Shown here in pieces: positions 33,725 to 41,989 of a stretch of DNA of 64,000 bases. The first letter of the stretch is position 1; every line of letters starts with the position of its first letter. Origin of the DNA: a virus. The stretch spans positions 1 to 64,000 of the IMG/VR virus record IMGVR_UViG_3300025133_000037; one strand, 5' to 3'. The notes beneath the pieces were generated by a model. It was not told the DNA's origin and searched no databases. It saw nothing but the letters and a program-made list of their open reading frames with translations. The position numbers and the translations under genes are program-made.

Positions 33725-36700
33725 CTACTCCCACAAAGATGATAAGGTATCAGCGGACATCAGTCTTGGGCTAACGCCTACACCATTGTCTGCTTCAACG
33801 CCAATGTTTACTCCGCCAAGGTCTGACGCTACTTTAACGGTACCTACTGGTCTTGCGTTTGCAATACTTCGCTTGAAGGCTTCAAATGCATTATCATCAA
33901 AGGTCATGATATCATCAACCTGTCTATCTAAAGACGCCTTTGATGCGGGCAAAAGACCCTTTCTCTGCATATCCATTCCGACATCATATGCCCTGCGCAA
34001 CTTCACTCGATAAGCCTCTCTTGCCTCATCTTGCTTCTTAGTCTCAACCTTATTGGCCAAAGCTTCTTTTACAGGATTTGCTACAGCGGTCTTCTGCGAG
34101 GCCTGATGAGCCTTGGACGCCTCTGCTTGGAGTTCATCGCCATCGTCATCAACTTCGGATACAGCCGCTGGAAAATCATCTAAAGCATCTTCTGCAACCT
34201 CATCACCTTCGTCGTCCATATCCATAGCGGACTTCAACATAGCTTCGCGATTTGCTGCGCGACTTGCCAAAACTCGATCATCAGCCTGCTTTAAAATAGC
34301 TTCTCTTCGAGATTTGCGCAAACTCATAGCAGAAGCGATAAGCTCATCAACAGCCGCATCCTCTGCGGAGTCTTCAACGTCATTTACGTAATCTTCTTCG
34401 CCAGCGTCCAAAGCATCTTCTGCATAATTAACCGAATCTTCTACATTATTGGAGCTAGTTACATTCGCCTCTAATGACGTAGCAACACGTACCAATGCCT
34501 TAGTTTCTCCAGTGATTTGGTCAGCATCTCTAACGGCATGACTTGCCAGCTTGACAAACTCCCCTCTCTGAGAGGATGATAGCTTTGAAATATTATCATA
34601 GGTTTCTGCAACCATTGATAACTCATCTGCAGCATCATCAAGCTTTCTATAAGCAGTCTTAAGGTTCTTTATAACATTGCTAGAAAGAGCTCCTAAGCCA
34701 GCCTCTATTTGCTCACCCTCTTCGCCCTCGCCCTTGCCGGTGAAAACGTTGACATCTACATCGGCCATAGTTGAATCTTCAAGTTGGCTAACATAATCTC
34801 TAACTTCATCCAAAAGCTGCTCCATCTCTGCAAGTCTATCGTCAATCTCCTTTGAGGGATCTTCCTCTTCGTCTTCGCCCTCTCCTTCGGCACCTTCGTC
34901 CAATGGAGGCAGGGGCTCGGCATCTAATGGAGGCAATTCTCCGCCGCCTTCTCCGCCTTCCTCAGGAAGAGGGGGAAGTTCTCCGCCGCCCTCTTCAGGA
35001 AGAGGAGGAAGTTCTTGAGCGGCCTTTAAAAGACCAGCAACTCGGTCTAATCCCGCAACTCGTATCTGGCCGCAAACTTCTTTGCCGTACTCACGGCTCT
35101 TTAGCCATTCCCAATTTTCATTTAATTCTGGGCCAAAAATTTCTTGCCCAGTAGCGGCAATTACTCTTTTGTTTCCCGCAAAAACTTCTAAGACACTCGC
35201 GGCCTTATTTACAGACCCATTTCCATTGCGCCTAACTGTAAAGCGCGTACTGAGACCAGGACCATTATAAGCCCTAGCTCTACTCACCTTCTCTTTAGAC
35301 TCCTTGTCTCCGGGCCACATGCCATCAGTTCCGCCCATATTTCCATCTTGATGCATCTGCTTATCTTTATTCCAGTCATATGTTTCACCCTTATAGGTGT
35401 TAGGCTCAGCACCTTCGGATCCGCCCTGCATGTAGGCTAACCTGCGGAGTCTTCGCTCCTCAAGCTTTGCCCGACTGAGCTTCTCCTTAGATTCCTTATC
35501 GCCTGGCCACATACCATCTGCACCGCCTGTGTTTCCATCTTGATGCATCTGCTTATCTTTATTCCAGTCATATGTTTCACCCTTATAGGTGTTAGGCTCT
35601 GCGCCCTCAGAGCCACCTTGCATATAAGCGATTCGACGGCGAAGCTCTGCCCTTTTTCTTAGTCTTGACTCATTCATAATATCCTCCACGATTGAATTGA
35701 TTGAAAAGTCGTCCACAAAATCCATGCTATCACCGCCATCATTAGCCGTCTTAACGTTTCGATTTTGCTTACCGGTAGCTACCGTCACAGCTTTGCCGCC
35801 TGACGGATTATTAAATGATAAAATATCATCTCTTGGTGAAAAATCAGGGTTATCCCCGGTATCTCCACCTCCTGCGAGACCCATCCTGGATGTTGCAGAA
35901 CTTAACTCTGCGCCACCGCCAGGAGTTGAGGCCTCATTGGAATTCTCATAAGAAGTAAACCTCTCAGTTGGTGTTTCTGAAAGGTCTTCTCTTGTTGTTG
36001 TTTTTAACTGACTTACTAACTGACGTATAACGTCTTTTATATCATCCTCTACGGACGGATCGCTCAGAAGTCCTGCCGCTCCAGTTGTAGCCTTTAACGC
36101 CTCGGCATTATTTCGCATTTTTTCTGAGCTATCAGTAAAGTTATTTTCAGAAACTTTTAAAAGACCATTATTTGATAAAAAACTTTTTACAATATTTGTC
36201 CGATCCTCTATGGAGCAACCGCCTAATCCACAGGCAGTTTTCATTATTCCCTCTAAATGTTTGGCCTGATTAAGGTTTAATCTTCCAAGCATAGCGCTAA
36301 CGTTGTCTACTCCATAGGTCGAAAATTCTTCTTTATACTCATTTAATGAGGCAATGCACTTTAAAAGAATAGCGCCAGGCTCTGCCGGCTGAACAACAAG
36401 GCTATACTCTATCGGCTTTAAGCCGACATTTATTTCACCATGAGCATTTTTATTTGTTATATGATTGCAATACTCATCTTGATTTGTAGCTCGATTTCCA
36501 CAATCAGAACAAATAGAGGTTTCAACCGCAGTTCCCATAGAGCCATATCTAACAAGGCCTGTCTCGACTTTGCGTGCCAAATCTGGATAATTAATCTTGT
36601 CTAACGCGCAAAGCCCAATTACCTGCTTATACTTTTCATCATAATGTGTGTCTAAAATTATTCCACGAATTCCATCTACCGAGCTTGACTCATGGTCTCT

Positions 36701-37066
36701 GCATAGTGGAAGACCCACCCAGCTTGCCGTAGCTTTTTTTAATTCTGATTCTGGAAATATGTCTTTATTGTTATTTCTATGTGGCTGAACATTCCCGTGC
36801 CATTTCCAATTTTCATCAAAAAAGCCCCAAGCATCTTCTCCTGCTACTTTTTTGATGGAACCATTATCATCAAGCAGGGAGGACTCTGCGGCTTTTAGAA
36901 AGATTATAGAAAAATAAAGAAAGTCGTCTGACTTTGGAGCTATATTTTTAATGCTTTTTGCTAACTTAGAAAATGTTTGAACTATCTTTGGATTTGCAAT
37001 AATTTCATCGTGGTCACAGGTCCCAACAACATTGTTCTCTGGAGAAGAACATATTTTTTTAAACAT
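33725..37066 (-). CDS. Prohead protease fused to a long scaffold-like region
   Basis: Residues 1-240 look like a head-maturation protease. The likely catalytic pattern is GLPLCRDHE (His at about 125) and, about 95 residues later, IEYSLVVQPAEPGA, which is shared with phage prohead proteases. A Cys pair, CSDCG (186-190), with C200 may bind zinc. The remaining 870 residues are acidic, helical and partly coiled-coil, with a 64-residue tandem repeat at about 470-595 and Pro/Gly/Glu-rich linkers. Phages often encode protease and scaffold in one gene. It would fill the prohead, cleave the shell and core proteins, then leave. The catalytic residues are tentative. Confidence 0.7.
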   Translation of the reverse strand: MFKKICSSPENNVVGTCDHDEIIANPKIVQTFSKLAKSIKNIAPKSDDFLYFSIIFLKAAESSLLDDNGSIKKVAGEDAWGFFDENWKWHGNVQPHRNNNKDIFPESELKKATASWVGLPLCRDHESSSVDGIRGIILDTHYDEKYKQVIGLCALDKINYPDLARKVETGLVRYGSMGTAVETSICSDCGNRATNQDEYCNHITNKNAHGEINVGLKPIEYSLVVQPAEPGAILLKCIASLNEYKEEFSTYGVDNVSAMLGRLNLNQAKHLEGIMKTACGLGGCSIEDRTNIVKSFLSNNGLLKVSENNFTDSSEKMRNNAEALKATTGAAGLLSDPSVEDDIKDVIRQLVSQLKTTTREDLSETPTERFTSYENSNEASTPGGGAELSSATSRMGLAGGGDTGDNPDFSPRDDILSFNNPSGGKAVTVATGKQNRNVKTANDGGDSMDFVDDFSINSIVEDIMNESRLRKRAELRRRIAYMQGGSEGAEPNTYKGETYDWNKDKQMHQDGNTGGADGMWPGDKESKEKLSRAKLEERRLRRLAYMQGGSEGAEPNTYKGETYDWNKDKQMHQDGNMGGTDGMWPGDKESKEKVSRARAYNGPGLSTRFTVRRNGNGSVNKAASVLEVFAGNKRVIAATGQEIFGPELNENWEWLKSREYGKEVCGQIRVAGLDRVAGLLKAAQELPPLPEEGGGELPPLPEEGGEGGGELPPLDAEPLPPLDEGAEGEGEDEEEDPSKEIDDRLAEMEQLLDEVRDYVSQLEDSTMADVDVNVFTGKGEGEEGEQIEAGLGALSSNVIKNLKTAYRKLDDAADELSMVAETYDNISKLSSSQRGEFVKLASHAVRDADQITGETKALVRVATSLEANVTSSNNVEDSVNYAEDALDAGEEDYVNDVEDSAEDAAVDELIASAMSLRKSRREAILKQADDRVLASRAANREAMLKSAMDMDDEGDEVAEDALDDFPAAVSEVDDDGDELQAEASKAHQASQKTAVANPVKEALANKVETKKQDEAREAYRVKLRRAYDVGMDMQRKGLLPASKASLDRQVDDIMTFDDNAFEAFKRSIANARPVGTVKVASDLGGVNIGVEADNGVGVSPRLMSADTLSSLWE
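35282..35660 (-). repeat. Tandem 192-bp coding repeat in the scaffold region
   Basis: Two adjacent copies about 192 bp long are near-identical at both base and protein level. Each encodes about 64 residues including AYMQGGSEGAEPNTYKGETY and DGMWPGDKESKEK. The high base identity marks a recent duplication or gene conversion. Confidence 0.9.
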
Positions 37067-37099
37067 AGCTAGCCCTTTACGTAAAAAGAAGTGATCAGA

Positions 37100-37107
37100 T
37101 ATTTATA
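37100..37107 (-). promoter_or_regulatory. Possible late-type promoter element TATAAATA
   Basis: On the minus strand TATAAATA lies inside a 16-bp palindrome (37099-37114) about 34 bases before the protease-scaffold start. It is the consensus of T4-like late promoters. A single AT-rich match in an AT-rich genome is weak evidence. Confidence 0.25.
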
Positions 37108-37161
37108 TAAATATTAGTGTAACTATTTTTTGTGTAATTTTTTTTTGAATTACATAGTTTT

Positions 37162-37335
37162 TTATTCTTTTTCTTCTTTTTTTATATGATTTCTTATTGC
37201 CTTAATTCTTCTATCATTTTCATCATCTGAATCTAAATAGATGATATCCTCTTCTTCTTCATCAGGCATATCATACCCATCTTTAGAGTTTTTTACTATG
37301 ATTTTCTTTGTTTTATCGCCAAACTTTATAAACAT
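37162..37335 (-). CDS. Small acidic hypothetical protein (57 aa)
   Basis: This gene is easily missed because of its length. It starts at ATG with GGAG ahead, immediately after the stop of the 763-residue gene, and encodes 57 residues: a basic, beta-like start (MFIKFGDKTKKIIVKN), an acidic centre (PDEEEEDIIYLDSDDEND), and a basic helical end (RRIKAIRNHIKKEEKE). The alternating charges suggest a protein that binds a partner. A putative promoter element and the protease-scaffold gene follow. The function is unknown. Confidence 0.6.
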   Translation of the reverse strand: MFIKFGDKTKKIIVKNSKDGYDMPDEEEEDIIYLDSDDENDRRIKAIRNHIKKEEKE

Positions 37336-37337
37336 AA

Positions 37338-39629
37338 TTACTCCGCTAAAATTACTATACCCAATATATTAGAAGTAATATATTCTTTCGTACGGTCTAA
37401 GGTGGTCTTAAGATCTTCTAATGTTGATTCTGTATTTTTTGTTTTTTCAGTTAAACTCTCAGCAAAATTATCAGTATCAATTATTGATATTAAATCAAAA
37501 ACTTCCTTTATAGATTCCGATAGACTCTTTGCAGAGAGGGCCGCAGAATCAATTATCTCTGCAGTGGTAGAGACATCTTTTATTGAGTTTAATATTTTTA
37601 TTCCATTTTTAATATTAATTAAAAGCCTTTTCGTTATTCTGGAGTTTCTTTTGCATGATTGATGATACTCCCCCTTGCTGCCGGCTACAGCCTCAGCCTC
37701 TCCCTTGATTTTTTCATACTCTTCTATATTCTTGTTTAAGTTTTCTATCAAGGTGCTGCACATATCATATGATCTTCCAAAATAACGCAAAGCATTTTTC
37801 GCTTCACTTTTGACACCATCTGGAACCGGAATTCCCGCAGACTTAATAATATTACCCGCACGCACAACTACGTTATGCTTTGGATATCTGCCTTTAATTG
37901 CTGAGAAAATATCTTTTGTCCCATAATGTGATGGAACCTGAATGATTTCTGGCTTAATAGCAAAGTTAGAGCTTCCCATCCGAACCTTAACCTCTTCCTC
38001 TAAAAGCCTGATTAAGACGCCGGGGTCCTTGTCCCCTCTTGATGCAAAAACAATTTTAGTCGTAACATCCTTTGACGCCTTATATAATTCGTCTACAAAT
38101 AATATTTTGTTATTATTTTTTAAAATATTATTTTGCAAATATTCATTTAAATTAATTGAGTATTTTGAATTTATTTTTTTATAAAAATCTTTTTTAATCA
38201 AATCTGATAATGAAACTTTTATAAAACCTCCACAAGCAGAGAATGTCTCTCCATATAATCCCCGGGCTATCCGAGCATTATGCGCAGGGGGCGATTGCCT
38301 ATACAGCCTTACCTCTTCATCCGAAAGCAAAGAGTCAAGGTCAAAAACTAATACTTGGCTCTTATGGGAAATGCTTGATGATGCATTTTTAACTATTGAA
38401 TGTATTTGGCTTTGATTTTCTTTGTTATTTATTATATATAAATTATTTCCAGAGATCTTATATAAGCCTGTATCTAAAGTTTTGGAGGTTTTGAATATAC
38501 ATCTGTTTAGACCAAGCTCATCTAGCGCAAAGGCCTCTTTTGCAAAGCGCTCTCCAGATCGCTCTCCATACCTTATATGAATTGAGTCCAATTCTTTAAT
38601 ACCAAGGGTGTCTGACAATCCTCCGGATATTTCCAAAACAGCCTTGGTGCCAGCGCAAGAAAAAACCTCTAATGATCCAGGCATAATATTTTTATATAAC
38701 TTTTTTATCCTATTATCTTCATCAATGAACGCTATATCAATGGGGAAGCTAACGGTGCCCATGTGAAAAAAAGCATCAGTAGGCTTCTTATATGGAAATA
38801 ATAATCCCGATCTATCTCCAAGGTTTGAATAAACCTGTAGACCATCAATTTTTTCTTTAGAAGTTATAGCAACATCGCATTCAAAAGAAATTTCAGACCC
38901 ATCTTTTGAATTATAATGTTTTACTGTAGCTATCTTGTCTAATTCGTTTTTTTCAACTAAATATTTTTTTATTGATCCAAAATGTTTTGCCACAATAGAA
39001 AATCCAATATTTTTAATTGAGTCAGAAATATCAATAGATCCAGAGGAAATTACAAGCCCATATCCAGTAGGTCTTAAGTGTGAGTAAATATTTTTTAAAG
39101 TAATTTTGGCAACTTCTTTATCATCAATTGCTTTGGACATATAAAATCCATCAAACTTTCTTCCAAAAGAATGGAACATAGGGTCACCATATTCCTGGTG
39201 ATAGTCCTGTATATTTATATTGTCTGACGAATGCTTTAGCAAGGTCACTAGACTATGACCATCTTTTAATAAAATATCTGTATCCATATAAGTGTGAGGG
39301 CCCAGACCTAATACGGCAGAGTCTTTCTGTAAAAAATTTCTAAACTTATTAGAAAAATGGGAAAGAACCTCTAGATCATCCTCCGCCTCATCTTCTGCCA
39401 CCTCTTCTGCCGCCGGGAAGAATACGCCTCCCGAGAAGCTTATTGGCACCTCCAGGTCGTGAGACAAATGTTTTTCAGAAGTCATTGTGCTGTATCCTGG
39501 GGTGGAAGTGTCCCTATCCATATCCCCGGGCAAAGCTTCCTGTATATCAAAATCAGTATCCCCCGATGGAGACATTGATCCCATTTCTCTCTCTGTATCT
39601 CCTATATATGGCCACGACACTTTTCTCAT
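37338..39629 (-). CDS. Multidomain protein with DUF192 and methyltransferase-like regions
   Basis: This 763-residue protein has several parts. Residues 103-197 resemble a class I methyltransferase fold (AVLGLGPHTYMDTD, then FDGFYMSKAI and a HLRPTGYGLVIS strand), but the usual SAM glycine loop is poor. Residues about 262-352 match DUF192 (GTVSFPIDIAFIDEDNRI, then VLEISGGL). Residues from about 425 contain FDLDSLL, an HAD-like phrase of weak value, and a mixed alpha/beta region. The last 130 residues form coiled coil. It lies between the portal-side genes and the protease-scaffold gene, an unexpected place for enzyme-like domains. The role is unknown. Confidence 0.6.
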   Translation of the reverse strand: MRKVSWPYIGDTEREMGSMSPSGDTDFDIQEALPGDMDRDTSTPGYSTMTSEKHLSHDLEVPISFSGGVFFPAAEEVAEDEAEDDLEVLSHFSNKFRNFLQKDSAVLGLGPHTYMDTDILLKDGHSLVTLLKHSSDNINIQDYHQEYGDPMFHSFGRKFDGFYMSKAIDDKEVAKITLKNIYSHLRPTGYGLVISSGSIDISDSIKNIGFSIVAKHFGSIKKYLVEKNELDKIATVKHYNSKDGSEISFECDVAITSKEKIDGLQVYSNLGDRSGLLFPYKKPTDAFFHMGTVSFPIDIAFIDEDNRIKKLYKNIMPGSLEVFSCAGTKAVLEISGGLSDTLGIKELDSIHIRYGERSGERFAKEAFALDELGLNRCIFKTSKTLDTGLYKISGNNLYIINNKENQSQIHSIVKNASSSISHKSQVLVFDLDSLLSDEEVRLYRQSPPAHNARIARGLYGETFSACGGFIKVSLSDLIKKDFYKKINSKYSINLNEYLQNNILKNNNKILFVDELYKASKDVTTKIVFASRGDKDPGVLIRLLEEEVKVRMGSSNFAIKPEIIQVPSHYGTKDIFSAIKGRYPKHNVVVRAGNIIKSAGIPVPDGVKSEAKNALRYFGRSYDMCSTLIENLNKNIEEYEKIKGEAEAVAGSKGEYHQSCKRNSRITKRLLINIKNGIKILNSIKDVSTTAEIIDSAALSAKSLSESIKEVFDLISIIDTDNFAESLTEKTKNTESTLEDLKTTLDRTKEYITSNILGIVILAE

Positions 39630-39669
39630 TATATCTCCTGATGTATTTTATACTAAAAATAGCAGAATA

Positions 39670-39969
39670 TCATAATCTTCTTAACAATTCGTTTAATACG
39701 ACATTTATAAAATATGGGTCTTTTCCGTTCAAAACATTCTTGACCAATCCGATGCTAACCCCTATGGCTGCTCCTCCCGGAGATTTTTTGCCAGCTATCT
39801 CCATAACATTAAATAACGAAACCTTGCCATGCACGTTTTGAAAAGACTTCATCCTTGACTCTGGAGACATATTATTTATCATAATCTTTATCATATTATG
39901 CAATTGCTCAGCAACATATACTGCATTTTGCTCAAGCATTTGTGCTTCTTTTTTTAATTCATCGGACAT
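39670..39969 (-). CDS. Hypothetical protein (99 aa)
   Basis: The start chosen is the ATG that overlaps the stop of the preceding gene by 11 bases. The resulting 99 residues are helical (MSDELKKEAQMLEQNAVYVA, then LHNMIKIMINNM) with a Gly-rich turn (KKSPGGAAIGVSIG). No family is recognised and there is no membrane segment. Tight overlap suggests it works with the preceding 183-residue protein. Confidence 0.5.
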   Translation of the reverse strand: MSDELKKEAQMLEQNAVYVAEQLHNMIKIMINNMSPESRMKSFQNVHGKVSLFNVMEIAGKKSPGGAAIGVSIGLVKNVLNGKDPYFINVVLNELLRRL

Positions 39970-40510
39970 ATTCTTTCGCCTTAGCACTACTCGCCTGGTA
40001 AGCAGCTCTGGTAGCTGTAGATATATCATTTCCCATAATCATATTCGATTTTAAAGTTTTATTATATTCTTTTGTTATTTCTACAAAAACTTTATTTTTA
40101 TTTAGAATATCTGATTCTGCTATTTTTACAATTAAATCTCCAAATAATGATGAATAATCTAAAAACTTTTGCTCTGCTACTTTTTTTATTAAAAAATCAG
40201 CAATCCCAGCAAGCGCCACTTCGTCTTGCTTATCCATATCGTCCCCCAACTCCACCAACATGTTTAGCAGATCATCATAATCAAGCCTGCTTTGCCTTCT
40301 GGGCTTCTTTCTTGGCAGCACAGGGGTCTCCTCTAGCTCCGTAATATTCGCGGGCCACACGCCCTCTCCAGGCTTAGACCAGCCCCTAGCGCCTCCGCCG
40401 GGAGAGTCAGCGGAAAAGCCCTCTTCTGCCGGATGAGGAGTGGGCAAATCACACGATCTTATAGGCCGCCTCGGAGAGGGCCTTTTGTTTCTATATGATT
40501 TCTTTTTCAT
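39959..40510 (-). CDS. Hypothetical protein with disordered N-terminus
   Basis: The first 75 residues of this 183-residue protein are basic and Pro/Gly-rich (RNKRPSPRRPIRS, then SPGGGARGWSKPGEG). The rest is helical (YDDLLNMLVELGDDMDKQDE). It starts four bases before the stop of the preceding gene, with GAGG upstream, and overlaps the next gene. An assembly or virion role is probable from context only. Confidence 0.5.
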   Translation of the reverse strand: MKKKSYRNKRPSPRRPIRSCDLPTPHPAEEGFSADSPGGGARGWSKPGEGVWPANITELEETPVLPRKKPRRQSRLDYDDLLNMLVELGDDMDKQDEVALAGIADFLIKKVAEQKFLDYSSLFGDLIVKIAESDILNKNKVFVEITKEYNKTLKSNMIMGNDISTATRAAYQASSAKAKEYVR

Positions 40511-41988
40511 TTATCGCCTCGATCTCTAATTTTGCCAAAGCCTTTTGAATTAACTCTATCCGCAAGAGATTTGCCCTTAAGTTTCTTTGGCTTAAAATAC
40601 CTGCCCTTAGAGCCTCGAACTTTCCCGCCCCCAACCACTAAGTCTGTAGGAGTAAAAAATACCCGCTCTCCATCTGGAGATACGGTTTCATACAAAGAGG
40701 TTGTAGTTTCGCTAGAAAGTTTTGTTAATTGATCTTGAAGTAAATTATCATTAGCAAGAATATCCATACTGCTTGACCCAGTGTCTATGTGAAAAATATG
40801 ATCCCCAGAAGACAGCCCCGTTATAAAGGAGTATTCAAAATGAATTATAAGCTCTACAGCAGCGCCCGATGCATAAGAGGAGGCGTTGGTTGAAACACTC
40901 TTTATTGCATCAGTTATATCATGAGGCCATGCCGTAGATCGCGACACATCTATTACCCCCGCTGCTATGTAATGCTTAACATAGTCTATATTATCATGGC
41001 AATCATTAACCTTTGTAACATCCCCGCCTGCAGACGGATCTGTTACAAGCACAAGCTTAAGTGAAGCCCGCACTGTTCCGCCGGATCTGTCCACCACAAT
41101 TTCTCCCGGACCAGCAAAACGCATTCCGTCCCCTGGTTCGATTGCCCTTATTAATGTTCCATTTATAATTTCCGCTACGGACTCAGGGCAGTCTCTGTCG
41201 GAATCATCGCCGCCGCCCTCAGACTTCTGAGAAGATGCACTTATTCCTCCAAATGCGTCTATATATATAAACCATTCATAAATGGCAATAAATAAACTTT
41301 TTAAAAAATCCAGATCCGCCGGGGTTTCTGAGCCTGCCCTTATTCTTCCTGCAATTGCCATCCCATTAGACATTGAAAAAGTTGTTATCGCTGAAAATTT
41401 CTCCCTCAACCTTGGTATAGCTTCATCTAAAACTATTTTATATGGGCCAGAAGAAGACCATATTTCAACAGTATCTTTAGCGCTATGAAGGTTTAAAGAC
41501 ATAATTTCAGAGGCAATATTATTTGCTCTAACTGCCGAATCAGATTTTATCTGCCTCTTAGTTATGTCATGCAGAATTGCCTCATTGCCCTCCACGCTAT
41601 CAATATAATATTTAAAATTATTATTGTATAGAGCTTTAGCCGGCGCTACTATTCGTTTTTTAAAGCCGTTTATTGCCTTTTGATGGACTGCTTGCTGGTC
41701 ATAATCGAATCCAACTTCGACCTTTATCTTCGTCTCAGAAAGCCTGGTAGACGGAAGACTTCCTGTTAAAAGGCTTGTAATTGAGTTTATAAGTGAGCCA
41801 AAAATCAAACCAGCCCGCTCAGTTGCGAAGTCCTTTGTCTTGCCTATTTCTACCCCAAGGCCAATCGCCTTAAAAGCAGCCTCTAATTGCGTGGCCAACT
41901 CCTTTTGATCCTCTGGAGTCGGACCCGGTGGTACGGGAGGTACGGGAGGCGGCGGGGTCTGTCCTGTTTTCTTAATAAAATCGTCCAC
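40507..41988 (-). CDS. Hypothetical virion protein downstream of portal (493 aa)
   Basis: The start chosen is a GTG two bases after the portal stop, with GGAGG six bases ahead; a longer frame reading back through the portal gene is a shadow. The protein begins with a Pro-rich linker (TPPPPVPPVPPGPTPEDQ), then helices, and a C-terminal mixed region with a long acidic segment and a basic end (KGRYFKPKKLKGKSLADRV). I recognise no family. Its close coupling to the portal suggests an adaptor, core or injected head protein. Confidence 0.55.
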   Translation of the reverse strand: MDDFIKKTGQTPPPPVPPVPPGPTPEDQKELATQLEAAFKAIGLGVEIGKTKDFATERAGLIFGSLINSITSLLTGSLPSTRLSETKIKVEVGFDYDQQAVHQKAINGFKKRIVAPAKALYNNNFKYYIDSVEGNEAILHDITKRQIKSDSAVRANNIASEIMSLNLHSAKDTVEIWSSSGPYKIVLDEAIPRLREKFSAITTFSMSNGMAIAGRIRAGSETPADLDFLKSLFIAIYEWFIYIDAFGGISASSQKSEGGGDDSDRDCPESVAEIINGTLIRAIEPGDGMRFAGPGEIVVDRSGGTVRASLKLVLVTDPSAGGDVTKVNDCHDNIDYVKHYIAAGVIDVSRSTAWPHDITDAIKSVSTNASSYASGAAVELIIHFEYSFITGLSSGDHIFHIDTGSSSMDILANDNLLQDQLTKLSSETTTSLYETVSPDGERVFFTPTDLVVGGGKVRGSKGRYFKPKKLKGKSLADRVNSKGFGKIRDRGDK

Positions 41989-41989
41989 A

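Noticed and set aside
35282-35660. Insertion sequence or mobile-element repeat
   Set aside because: Both copies keep the reading frame and there are no terminal inverted repeats or transposase; it is a protein-domain duplication.
37133-37154. Terminator hairpin after the 57-residue gene
   Set aside because: TGTAATT/AATTACA forms a short AT-only stem with an A-rich loop, followed by A rather than T on the minus strand.
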